Part shown: positions 1-8,438 of the stretch, in pieces
Position numbering within the stretch: position 1 is the first letter of the stretch
How the letters are laid out: every line of letters begins with the position of its first letter
DNA from: Lunasporangiospora selenospora
Lineage: Eukaryota; Mortierellomycota; Mortierellomycetes; Mortierellales; Mortierellaceae
Direction: 5' to 3'
Assembly (NCBI GenBank): GCA_015680635.1
Contig: JAABOA010000802.1
Span: 843-11,418 of the forward strand
Length of the DNA: 10,576 nucleotides
Position numbers and translations under genes: made by a program
Notes under the pieces: generated by a model
What the model was told of the DNA's origin: nothing
The model's database searches: none
The model's input: only the letters and a program-made list of their open reading frames with translations

Positions 1-703
1 CGCTCTTTACGGCCAGACTCTCTAGCCTCGCTCTCGCGCCACTGGCCTCCTATCCAGAGTGGTCATCAATGAAACATAGGCGCAGAAACAAAGTGGTTGG
101 GTGTGGACCACTGGAGCGGCTCGGACAGCTGGTCTCTATGGAATGGCGTGGATTCGACTAATGTGAAATGGACCAAAGGATGGGCAGGATTGCCATCGGG
201 CGCATGTTCGAGCACAAGGAACAATGTTTTGGGTTGCACAGGAAGCACATTTTGGACACAGCCAGGCTTCCTTCCAGAGTTCTTTGCTTTATTGAATCTG
301 CGCAGGGCATGTGTAGGGATGGATAGTCTGAAGGGAGTGTGGAGAGGGCATGGTTAGAGAAGCTACATCGGCTTTGATACCATCTTGCTTTGACTGGAGG
401 AGAGCAGGATCTTTTTCTGGACAGGTGTATGTTTGCTTTGGACCTTTGCCTTGTAGCTTAATATGCATCCAATGAAATGCGGCTGTGCTTTCTGCTCTTT
501 TTGCTTATGCGAAGCGAGGTCAGAAGGGACGGGAGGGACGGGGGCAAAGTGGTTAATGATAATTTCTAGTGCTGTGTCGTCTTGGCTTGTGTCCATGCTT
601 TTTTTTAAATATTCTAGAATCATGTTGTGAGGTCAACTTTATGCACGAGTGCTCGTCGCTAACCCCTCCTTTCAACCTCCTTGTTGGCTTTCCTGGATAA
701 TAG
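1..703 (+). other. Non-coding/intronic stretch upstream of the E2 exon
   Basis: I find no exon here with recognisable homology on either strand. The RAD6-type exon at 704 must be preceded by about 43 residues of E2 N-terminus. Reading all forward frames does not show the expected conserved block (Trp-Asn-Ala-Val followed by Gly-Pro) before a donor. The 3' end looks like an intron terminus: a CTAAC branch-site match at 659-663, then a pyrimidine-rich run and the acceptor TAG at 701-703. T-rich tracts occur around 597-607. The stretch is either one long intron, whose upstream exons lie outside the window, or intron plus diverged or rearranged sequence. Open frames at 97-357 (+) and 66-248 (-) show no motif and look like chance. 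Confidence 0.55.
659..703 (+). other. Branch site, pyrimidine tract and acceptor of the last E2 intron
   Basis: A CTAAC branch-site match (659-663) is followed by a C/T-rich run and TAG at 701-703, about 40 bases downstream. That is normal spacing for short fungal introns. The conserved E2 reading begins exactly after this TAG, which decides the exon boundary. Residues that an unspliced reading would add upstream have no counterpart in the family. Confidence 0.75.
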
Positions 704-1029
704 CTGACACCCCATTTGAAGACGGAACTTTCAAACTACTTCTTCAGTTTGACGAGACGTACCCCAACAAACCCCCGACTGTGAAGTTTGTGTCGAAGAT
801 GTTCCATCCGAACGTGTATGCGAATGGCGAACTATGCCTGGATATTCTTCAGAACCGCTGGTCACCAACATATGATGTGGGGGCTATTCTGACGTCGATT
901 CAGTCTCTGTTACACGACCCCAACCCAAATTCGCCCGCGAATGCAGAGGCAGCGAATCTGTACCGAGAAAACAGAAAGGAGTACACTCGCCGTGTTCGAG
1001 AGATTGTGGAGTTTTCCTGGGAATCTTGA
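704..1029 (+). CDS. RAD6: RAD6/UBC2-type E2 ubiquitin-conjugating enzyme, last exon (5' partial)
   Basis: This exon encodes the C-terminal 108 residues of a RAD6-family E2. Such enzymes take ubiquitin from E1 as a thioester and, with Bre1, Rad18 or Ubr1-type E3s, act in H2B monoubiquitination, PCNA ubiquitination and N-degron turnover. Visible are TPFEDGTF, the PNKPP turn, the HPN motif and the catalytic cysteine in [14 protein letters not shown]. If that cysteine is family residue 88, the exon covers residues 44-151 and HPN is 78-80. The protein would then be 151 aa, like the short form without the acidic tail of budding yeast. The exon begins after TAG at 703 in phase 1: the codon for Ala44 is completed by CT at 704-705. 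It ends at TGA 1027-1029 after Ser-Trp-Glu-Ser. The first ~43 residues are not found in the window. The gene faces tail-to-tail towards the oxidase. Family certain; completeness unknown. Confidence 0.93.
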
Positions 1030-1200
1030 AAGGGCTCATGGAAATCTGCCTCGGCTGTAATGAATTGCATGGAGTAAGGGGGCAGAGGCGGGCGTTGAAC
1101 TGGAGCAAGTTAGTTGGCGAAGAAAGGATGTTTGTACATGTCTGGCTGAAAGCTTTAACGTAGAGCTGTAAATTCCTTTGTGTTTGTTTCTCTCTAAACC

Positions 1201-1206
1201 ATTAAA
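1201..1206 (+). terminator. Candidate poly(A) signal of the E2 gene (ATTAAA)
   Basis: This is the common ATTAAA variant, in an AT-rich 3' region 172 bases downstream of the TGA. It is a motif match only; a hexamer this AT-rich arises easily by chance. Confidence 0.35.
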
Positions 1207-1330
1207 CAGCTCTTGTTTAAGCAACGGTCCCAACCAACCGAGAAGGACTTAATCGAGTAAAGAATTACTCCCCGTCCTCACTTTTTGGAACAGCGCTAGG
1301 TCGCAACTTCATAGGGTGTGTTGGCATTAA

Positions 1331-1336
1331 TTTAAT
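1331..1336 (-). terminator. Candidate poly(A) signal of the oxidase gene (ATTAAA)
   Basis: TTTAAT on the plus strand reads ATTAAA on the minus strand, 71 bases past the stop of the oxidase. Position is plausible for a fungal 3' UTR; motif match only. Confidence 0.35.
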
Positions 1337-1406
1337 GAGCTAGTTAGTCTGTATGAAGGCAGGCATTCACTCTGTATGCCCGCTCTGCTTCATTAACTGC
1401 AAATAT

Positions 1407-3625
1407 CTATTTATGGTTGAGGAGGATGTGAATGGCCTTGGATGGGACACCATTGTTCAAAACATGGATATAGTGTGGTCCTGGGGGCATGAGGTTGGCG
1501 TTAGGAGGCATGGCAACGGAGTAGGACCAGAATGTCATTTGTTCCCGAACCTTGGTCACTACAAGTTTGATCATTCTCTGGCTCATCTGTTGGCTGTGGG
1601 TTACAAATCCACGGCGGCCAAGCATAAAGACGATCTCAGGAGCATATTTGTCCGTAGCTTGGACGTCAACAGTGATCTGAATCGACTGGTCATAGTACAC
1701 AATCTTGGGGATTTCACTCACAATCTCCGGTCTAGCAAGATCCGTAGTCAGATATGGCGGAGTGAAGATCTCAACACGATACTCAGTTGGGAACGGCACC
1801 GTTTTGTACCGAACTTCTGAATTCTCATTCGAGCCTGCTACAAAGATTGAGCCGTCTGGCAATAAAGCCGCAACTGAGTGATACATGCGCGGAATGTTGC
1901 TTGGCGCCCATTCTGAGAAACGCTCTCCCAGGGGAGCGTTTGGATCATAAATCGTTGGAGCAAACACTGGATTGCTACCTCGAAGGAACCCAGCATATCC
2001 GTTCTTGCAGCCATTTACGAGCATAATCTTGCCATCTGGAAGGATTACAGCATCGGACATTAACCGGGGACTAGGCATCTGATCCATCTCCCACTGCGGG
2101 TCGGGTGAATGAAGGTTGATCCGCCCACAAGTCTGTAGAGCTTTCGATCGGGTTGACATTGTTTCAGATCCTCCGCAGACTAGGATTTCATGAGCATAGT
2201 TCTTGGCTGGATCCAGGGGTAGGAGTACATGAGATCCTGTCAAGGGGTAGGACCGCGGGCCACCAGGGATATCTGGCAGTGTCTTTATGACCTCGCGACT
2301 CTCCATGTTGTAGATAATTGATTTTTGGTTGGCAAAGATGTATAGGTTGCCATCCGGAAGTGTATAGACATTAGGATATAGATTATTGGGCATGGCATCG
2401 ACCAAGAACTGCATGAGGACCGGCTCAAAGTTTGGTGGGCGAGGATAGATTTCCCAAGTTGGGTTGTTTTGACCGTTTCGATTGACTGCTAGGGACTTGA
2501 GACTACCACCGAGAATAAATAAGTTGCCTGATGGAAGTGTCGTCACGGAGACGTACCAGCGTTTTCCTGTGAGCTGCCATGCAGGGTCTACAGGGTTCTC
2601 GATAAACTCGCACTTCTTGTCCTCGCATGGCTCCCACATCCGAAGCGATTGGAATCCACTTTCAGCCCCAAATTCTGTCGTATTCTAATCCCATTCAAAA
2701 AAAAAGTATCCATCAGAACAACTGTCATACAAAAAGCATTTCACGTTAACAAAAGGGAGCACGATGGGGAACCTACGCGTTTTTCTGCGCCACCCGCGCT
2801 GATCATGGTGCCATTCCCGAGGAATCCACCTCCGGAACAGAAGGTGTTTGTCTTTACATCCAAGACTCGGTACTTGTTTGTGTCCAAATCGTACTCGACA
2901 ACATGGGCAGCCGATCCATCTGGTAGCCTAGCGGGGTTGTCCTCAACCTTGTCAATGATGAGCATTCGGTTGGGGTTGACAAGTGCAATGTGTTGTGCAG
3001 CCACACCAGATAGGCCGACCACTTTGAACGAGCCTTTGGGCAGGGATGGGACGGGCGCTTTTACTGTATTGGGTTTGCCATTATTGGTGGTCTTGAACTT
3101 ATTGGCAATGTTGTTGGCGTCTTTGAATTGCTTGCATTCGCCATTGAAACTTGCTACAGAGTTGCATCCAACACCACAGGCTACGTCCGAGTTTCCACAG
3201 TGCCCGTGCTATAAAGGTTAGAAAGAAAATGTTTCGGATACAATTGCTCTAATCAGAACCTTGACGACTAGCGCGTAGTGAGCGTCCCTGAAACACCCAG
3301 TGTAGGAAAGAGGAACAACGGAGCAATTTTATAGGGGTGCATTGGTGATGGTGACTGTCAATCATTATGGGTGATGGATGTCTAGGGGCAGGGGGAAGCG
3401 GCCACGCCCCATGGGACCTGATCAAAGGGGTGCATTTTGTGAGGGAGGGAGACGATAGCAGTGCATGGGAATACTTACTGAACTACAGCACGGTTTTTCC
3501 TGTGGACAAGCGAGGCCACCGTTGTACTTGCAGACTGTCTGGGCATTGGCAGTCCATGTGCTGGTTGATGTCAATGTCAATGTTATGGCCAAGGTCGAAA
3601 GGATCAAGGTGAATGTGGACCTCAT
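1407..3625 (-). CDS. Secreted glyoxal-oxidase-type copper radical oxidase with chitin-binding module
   Basis: Three exons on the minus strand, 3625-3479, 3208-2777 and 2684-1407, join in phase 0 to 618 aa. Introns are 270 bp (GTAAGT...TATAG) and 92 bp (GTAGGT...TTAG). Residues 1-28 look like a signal peptide (cleavage near ANA|QT). Residues 32-74 hold eight cysteines (32, 40, 46, 47, 53, 60, 64, 74) in hevein/CBM18-like order. A kelch-type glyoxal oxidase domain and a C-terminal DUF1929-like domain (about 494-616) follow. Active-site residues can be matched to the galactose/glyoxal oxidase family: Cys173 (FCSGGG) and Tyr237 (KRWYVS) for the thioether radical cofactor, Tyr461-His462 (MYHS) and His556 (VTHS) as copper ligands. 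Family members (AA5) oxidise aldehydes extracellularly and release H2O2 to peroxidases or for wall remodelling. The catalytic set is complete, so it is probably active. The substrate is not certain: glyoxal oxidase is the best match, with other aldehyde or alcohol oxidases possible. No GPI signal seen. Confidence 0.93.
2685..2776 (-). other. Oxidase intron 2
   Basis: The 92-bp intron runs from GTAGGT to GATTAG. A CTGAT branch-site match and a T-run precede the acceptor. Joining is in phase 0 and yields SAGGAEKR-NTTEFGAESGF, which keeps the blade after the crosslinked cysteine intact. A second possible pair (donor 4 bases later, acceptor CGACAG) also stays in frame but has a weaker donor (GTTCCC). 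Confidence 0.8.
3209..3478 (-). other. Oxidase intron 1, inside the chitin-binding module
   Basis: The donor is CA|GTAAGT at 3478-3473; the acceptor TATAG ends at 3209, with CTAAC just upstream as branch site. Splicing joins Cys-Cys-Ser-Ser to His-Gly-His-Cys-Gly, which restores the hevein-like CCS-x-x-G-x-CG pattern and so confirms both sites. At 270 bp it is the longest intron whose both ends can be seen here. Confidence 0.88.
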
Positions 3626-3738
3626 CCTGGAATAATTATCGGTATGAAAGAGTGGCGAGGGCTGTTGTTAAAGCTTATGCAGACGCGGATTGAGCTTTGT
3701 TGGTGCAGCTGGTGCGTGCACGGAGAAGAGAATACACC

Positions 3739-3798
3739 GAATGACAGTGATGAATGAGTAATGAGATGGGTAATGAATGTCGTGGAATGCAGAATGCA
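3739..3798. repeat. Degenerate GAATG/TAATGA simple repeat
   Basis: Repeated units of the type GAATG, TGAATGA, TAATGA and a tandem GAATGCA pair make up this 60-base stretch. On the oxidase strand it reads as CATTCATTAC-like repeats 115-175 bases upstream of the ATG, within its likely 5' UTR or core promoter. Confidence 0.5.
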
Positions 3799-4103
3799 GG
3801 ATATATGTACAATTGAGAGGACGAGAATGTGATGGGAAAAAGACTGAGAGTGGAGAAAAGGTGGCCCTCTTTATCTCGGCGGTCCTCTACTCTACCACTT
3901 GGCGTTACATGGTCGTCTGCCTATCCTTCCTCTGGGAGCATGCTGTGCACGGCATATTAATAGAACGGGCTTGAATAGGGACACATCACAGTCGAAGACA
4001 TCCCCAAAAGGTCTCTTGGTCTTTAGATCTACACTTGCACACATACGCTGCTGCGTCGTGCGGTAAGGAGTGGACAGAATCACTCCTGATCGAGCCGCGA
4101 GCT

Positions 4104-4126
4104 GGCTCTGCTCTGTTCTGCTCTGC
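4104..4126. repeat. GCTCT/TTCTG simple repeat
   Basis: Imperfect tandem copies of a five-base CTCTG-like unit form a short 23-base microsatellite in the divergent promoter. No function is implied. Confidence 0.55.
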
Positions 4127-4498
4127 CAGCGCCCTCGGAGCGCCCATTCTAAGCGTCTGGGAGAGTCTTGTGTTCACTGGCTCGATTTTTTTTAGGAAGA
4201 GTGCGCCTTTGGATATGTGTGACCCTCCTTACCGGGGAATCGATGGCCCGCAGGGTGTATTCAAAAGTAGTGAGCCGTCCAGCAGACAAGCGAGAGGCGG
4301 TACCTGAGCCGTACCCTGCTCTTCCTCGGCCTCGCCCCTGTCCTCGACGGTCATTACTGGTCTAAAGCAAGAGTTGTTGGCAGTTCTGTGGAACAGATGT
4401 GAGCCAGGCAGTGCTTCGCGAGGCCAGCTTTGCCTATTAATACAGTCCGCCACGTCGGTGTGGCCGTGCACCCCTGGGAGAACAAGCACAATCCACGG

Positions 4499-4508
4499 GC
4501 ACGCGTGC
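4499..4508. promoter_or_regulatory. ACGCGT palindrome, candidate MCB (MBF-type) site
   Basis: GCACGCGTGC is a perfect 10-base palindrome centred on ACGCGT, about 165 bases upstream of the MSH4 start. ACGCGT is the MluI cell-cycle box bound by MBF complexes, which drive G1/S and premeiotic S-phase genes in yeasts. The link to MSH4 is inference from position; in GC-rich sequence the hexamer can occur by chance. Confidence 0.35.
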
Positions 4509-4520
4509 GAGTCACTCTGG

Positions 4521-4525
4521 CCAAT
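4521..4525 (+). promoter_or_regulatory. CCAAT box upstream of MSH4
   Basis: CCAAT in forward orientation lies 148 bases before the MSH4 start, a usual place for a HAP/NF-Y-type site. It is a five-base match only, so weak on its own. Confidence 0.35.
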
Positions 4526-4672
4526 CGCGCAGCGTTACTTCCCCGCCTGCGCCCTTTGTTCTCGACTTCTTTTCGACGCTTCTATTTTTTTTCTCTCACT
4601 TCAACTGTGTACCTCCCACGGGCGCTCTGTCCACTGCCCCTCATCTTCTCCTCACCACTATTGTCACTGCTC

Positions 4673-7600
4673 ATGGACAGCATGGATTCGAAATATCCCC
4701 TCTCCATAACCACATCCGCGCCTCGCCTGTCTCACTCGAGCACCCCTATTGCGAGCCGTGCAGGTTTCTCTGCGCCCCCACCCACCACTGTCCTATCCTC
4801 TAACCCTGTTGCCACCACAGGACTAACCTCTGCTTGCTCTGTCAACTCTGGGGTTTCAGCCTTGCCTGCTCACGATCCGAGTGATCTCTGTGAAAGAGCC
4901 ACTAGTGCTTTGACGCCAAACTCTGCTAGACCCACCCCGAGAATACAGCGCAGGCCCCGCACAACAGACTCGCGCCTAGGGTCCATCACACCCTCCGCCA
5001 CCACCTCAACAGCAGCACGAACATCAACAGCAAAGTCGACGGGTGCAAGCGGGGGCGCAGGGACAAGGGAAGGTCGCAGATTTTTGACGGCGATAGCTGA
5101 AGGACGCGGGGCTGGAGCTGAAGTGGGCATGTGTTTTTGTGATCTCAGAACAAGCGAAGTAATCTTGTGTCAGGTGCGAAAAAGGCTAAATTGGAGCACA
5201 CTCCAACTGTGGGAGATGCTAAAAACGACGTGAAAAGTCAATTGTTTGTGACACTGCTTCAGTTTTTCTTTTTTTTTTATTTGTTTGGTTGCTTGGAGAC
5301 TTGAGGAAAGGGGACACTGGTGTCACTGCGCTTTAATCCATGCATTGATGTTTGCGGAGCTGATATCGATACTGCCGATGGCGCTTTGTTTACAACTGTT
5401 TCCCATTCCGGTCTAGATTGCAGACTCGCAGACATATGTCAGGACTCTGCAAAAGTTGAACCTCTATGATCCTATCGAGGTATGCTCTTTCGCCATATAG
5501 AAAAGGTTGAGGTAGCGTACCTTTTTTGTCCAGAGAACCAACTGCAACAGCTTCATACTCATGACAACTGTTTAATATGAGTTTTTAGATCATTGTCCCA
5601 GCGACCCTAGTCGACCCAGTCAAATCAAAGCTCATCAAAATGATTCAAGAAAACCTTCCTTCATGCACCATTATACCAATTGCACGACGATACTTCAATG
5701 ATGCAACAGGTAACCAGTCAGGGTAGCGTTCCTCTGGAATGATTGGTTTAATGGGCTCTGGCATGAGAGTGAGTACTAAATTGAAGATCCAAAACCAGGA
5801 CTTGAATATATAAAAAAGTACATCATCAAAGAAGGTTCTCCGTCGCTGTTGCTCGGTATCCCCACGAAGTACTACTGCCTCTCAGCTACCGCGGCACTGA
5901 TGCGATATATTGAAGAGTCCCACAATGCTGTATTTCTAAGTCACTCGATCCAGTTCAAGTACCAGATTTGTCAAGGAAGTATGGTCATCGACTGTGCAAC
6001 AGCCCGGAATCTGGAATTGACCACCAACATATTGAGGGACAACGATCGGGAGACCCTTTTTGGGATTCTCAACGAAACATCCACGTCCATGGGCGCGCGA
6101 TTGCTTCGCTCCAACATCCTACAGCCCCTTACGGATGAGAAGACCATTGCCACACGCCTTGATTGTGTCCAAGAGCTGTGCGGTACAGAGGAAGTGTTTA
6201 TGAATATCAAAAGGACCCTAAAGACCTTTACTGATATTGACCGTCTAATTACATCATTTGTTCAAGTTCCAAGTAAACCAACCATCAAACACTCGGAACA
6301 AAACATCAACCATATAATCAACTTGAAGCACACCCTTCGTGCAATCGGAAACCTAACATTACCAGTCCGAGGCCTGACAAACCGTCTACTCTGCACCATC
6401 CATCGACTTTTAACCGACGCCCGCCTGGAAAAATTTGCGGATCTGATCGATGGTGTAGTTGAGCAGAGCGTTGTCCTCGAGAAGACAGCTGTCGGACTTC
6501 GCAATCAGCGATGCTTCGCTGTCAAGGCCGGCTGTAATGGCCTTTTGGATGTTGCACGACAAACCTACAAAGAGACAATTAACGACATATTTGGGGATGT
6601 CAATCGATATGTAGATGAATACGGTATACACTTGAAAGTCGAATTCAACTTAACCATGGGTTATTATCTATCGACGTCTGTTGACAATCTTGAAGGACGT
6701 GGACTACCTCCAATCTTCATCAATGTTATCAGGAAGGGCAGGATCCTTACATTCACGACCCTGGAGCTCGTCAAGAGGAACGCAAAAGTAAATGATTCGT
6801 TAACAGAAGTATATCTTATGTCTGACAAGATCATTGCAGAGCTTTCAAGTGGTATCCGAGACGATATCGGAGCACTGTATAAAGTATCTGAAGCAGTGGC
6901 AATGCTGGACATGCTCATGGCGTTCACTCATCTGTGTACGATTGGAGACTACGTCCGACCAGAATTCTCCTCGGATATGTTGGTAGTCAAACAAGGCCGA
7001 CACCCCATTATCGAAAAGCTGTACTCGACGCCCTTTGTTGCAAATGATACCTTTGCTGGCCCTCATAATACATTTCACATCATCACTGGACCAAACATGA
7101 GCGGCAAGTCGACTTATCTGAAGCAAATTGCACTGTTGACTATTATGGCGCAAATTGGATGCTAGTAAGTGTATATGGATTTAAAAAAGTGGAATTCAAG
7201 ACGGCGTTTCATCATGACTCAACAGAGTAGAGCCCTGACATACATTTTTTTGCTAGTGTGCCTGCAGAGTATGCATCCTTCAGGATCATGGACCAGGTAC
7301 ACATTGATTTGCCACGCATCGACTGAAAAAAAAGGTTGTAAAGTGCACCAAATTTGATAGATATGCTCTCTGCCCAATAGCTCTTTAGCCGGATCTGCAA
7401 CGATGACAGTATTGAACTCAATTCATCGACGTTCATGATCGAGATGAAAGAAACAACATATATTTTGCAGAATGTGACTGAGAAGAGTCTAGTTGTGATT
7501 GACGAATTAGGACGAGGCAAGTACACTGTTATAAAATGTGCACCTATTCTCCTGAAAGTACGAGATAACCCAGTCGAGCCTAAAGTGGTCCACGAGACAG

Positions 7601-8438
7601 GCACATCTATTTATGATGGATTAGGTATCGCGTTTGCTGTCTGCGAAGAGCTTATCCACACAAGGGCCTTTATTTTTTTCACGACCCACTTTCAAGAGCT
7701 TACATATGGTCTTTCGGTGTACCATAATGTCGTTAATCTGCATCTAGACACTGAGGTGAGAGCTAGAGCTTGGACATTCGGGATCAAATTCCAGTAATTC
7801 AAAGTGTTTAAAGGTTTACTTAACTTGCTGGTCAAATTAGGCAGTATGCGACTCTGGGGACACTGGAAGATCAAGAATGGTATACAAGTACCGGGTCACT
7901 GGTGGAGTCGCACAAAAGGAGCACTATGGTGAGTATGAGAGCATTCTATAGTACCAATGGTCAATCAAAAATTATTTTCTGAATGGTGACCAAAGCCTGT
8001 TTGTACCCCTCTTAGGAGTTCTACTAGCACAATCCCTCGGCCTTCCGCAGGAAATTACACTCAGAGCTGAAGCTATTGCTCAAAGACTATCTGATCTTCA
8101 GGAGAATGCTCGCCAACGTTCTGAAAGCGACAAAGTTGTTTCACGCCGTCGGAGTTTAGCACGGGTAAGCAGACAGCGCGAGGTTCATTCCGCCGTATCT
8201 CGGTATTTCCAGATCAACAAGATAACCATATAGCCATTCTTGTTCCAAATCGGTATGTTATGTGAATGTATGACGGCTGTTGGGAAGAAAATAGGTTGCG
8301 CACGATATCGGGCTTGTTAGAAGGAGAATAGTCAAGATGGAACAAAAGGAGATTTTGGATGCTCTCCAAGCAATTCAGCAAATGACGATGACCGAAATGT
8401 TAGCTCTCCAAAGTACAGATACTATTCCAGGGTCTTAA
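4673..8438 (+). CDS. MSH4: MSH4, meiotic MutS homologue
   Basis: Ten exons: 4673-5173, 5417-5479, 5589-5709, 5799-7164, 7257-7296, 7381-7516, 7601-7755, 7841-7928, 8016-8164, 8295-8438. All joins keep frame and give 920 aa, close to known MSH4 lengths (about 880-940). In known systems MSH4 pairs with MSH5 as a clamp on meiotic recombination intermediates and promotes crossovers; it does not repair mismatches. Residues 1 to about 130 are Ser/Thr/Pro/Ala-rich and probably disordered. The core begins near residue 135 with no N-terminal mismatch-recognition domain. MSH4-like signatures include KYYCLSA, YVRPEF, Walker A GPNMSGKST (659-667), NSSTFM (711-716), Walker B DELGRG (738-743) and TTHFQEL with the switch His772. 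The start at 4673 is chosen because translation upstream lacks conservation; ATG 4685 is also possible. Eight introns are GT-AG and one is GC-AG. The gene looks intact and functional. Confidence 0.95.
5174..5416 (+). other. MSH4 intron 1 (243 bp)
   Basis: The donor CAG|GTGCGA follows Leu-Cys-Gln, and the acceptor GGTCTAG precedes Ile-Ala-Asp-Ser. The join recreates the conserved MSH4 segment in which an Ile-Leu-x-Gln strand is followed by x-Ala-Asp. It contains a T-run near 5266-5282. Phase 0. Confidence 0.88.
7517..7600 (+). other. MSH4 intron 6: GC-AG intron, 84 bp, stop-free and in frame
   Basis: After GGA-CGA-G (Gly-Arg-Gly of Walker B) comes GCAAGT, the typical strong GC-type donor; the acceptor GAGACAG ends at 7600. 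Splicing gives DELGRG-TSIYDGLG, matching the family (RGT-x-x-x-x-G). The only nearby GT donor (7521) would shift the frame into a stop. The intron is 84 bases, a multiple of three, and has no stop codon in the MSH4 frame. Unspliced mRNA would therefore encode a 28-residue insertion. Confidence 0.85.
8165..8294 (+). other. MSH4 intron 9 (130 bp)
   Basis: The donor is CGG|GTAAGC and the acceptor AAAATAG, phase 0. The last exon encodes 47 residues, including VAHDIGLVRRRIVKMEQKEI, in the style of the conserved MSH4 C-terminal helices. Retention would read 22 further codons and then stop at 8231-8233, giving a truncated C-terminus. The spliced form is clearly the family-like one. Confidence 0.8.

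Larger units (their letters stand above)
1030..1406. other. Tail-to-tail intergenic spacer (3' UTRs of E2 and oxidase)
   Basis: These 377 bases separate the stop codons of two convergent genes. There is no conserved coding sequence. On the plus strand ATTAAA at 1201-1206 lies 172 bases after the E2 stop and could serve as its poly(A) signal. On the minus strand ATTAAA (complement of 1331-1336) lies 71 bases after the oxidase stop. Confidence 0.6.
3626..4672. promoter_or_regulatory. Divergent promoter region between the oxidase and MSH4
   Basis: The start codons of the oxidase (3625, minus) and MSH4 (4673, plus) are 1,047 bases apart and point away from each other, so this region holds both promoters and 5' UTRs. 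Seen here are low-complexity TAATGA/GAATG repeats at 3739-3798, a GCTCT-type simple repeat at 4104-4126, an ACGCGT palindrome at 4499-4508, a CCAAT at 4521-4525 and a pyrimidine-rich tract at about 4555-4600. I see no convincing coding exon. Open frames in 3777-4489 show no motif and overlap each other on both strands. Confidence 0.7.

Noticed and set aside
611-635. Possible upstream E2 exon (reading Ile-Met-Leu after TTCTAG)
   Set aside because: Only three residues resemble the expected segment. A TGA follows at 628-630, and the next conserved residues are absent before 704, so it is most likely chance.
649-703. Reading the E2 open frame from 649 as its N-terminus
   Set aside because: The residues before Ala-Asp-Thr-Pro have no family counterpart, no ATG is used, and the bases form a clear branch site, pyrimidine tract and acceptor.
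1353-1820. Plus-strand 155-aa frame
   Set aside because: It lies opposite the conserved DUF1929-like part of the oxidase and shows no motif of its own; it is a shadow frame.
3422-3625. Separate small secreted cysteine-rich protein (67 aa)
   Set aside because: It is exon 1 of the oxidase; a GTAAGT donor and the restored hevein-like cysteine pattern show that it splices to 3208.
7435-7797. Independent 120-aa protein containing DELGRG
   Set aside because: This is MSH4 exons 6 and 7 read through the stop-free GC-AG intron, then into intron 7.
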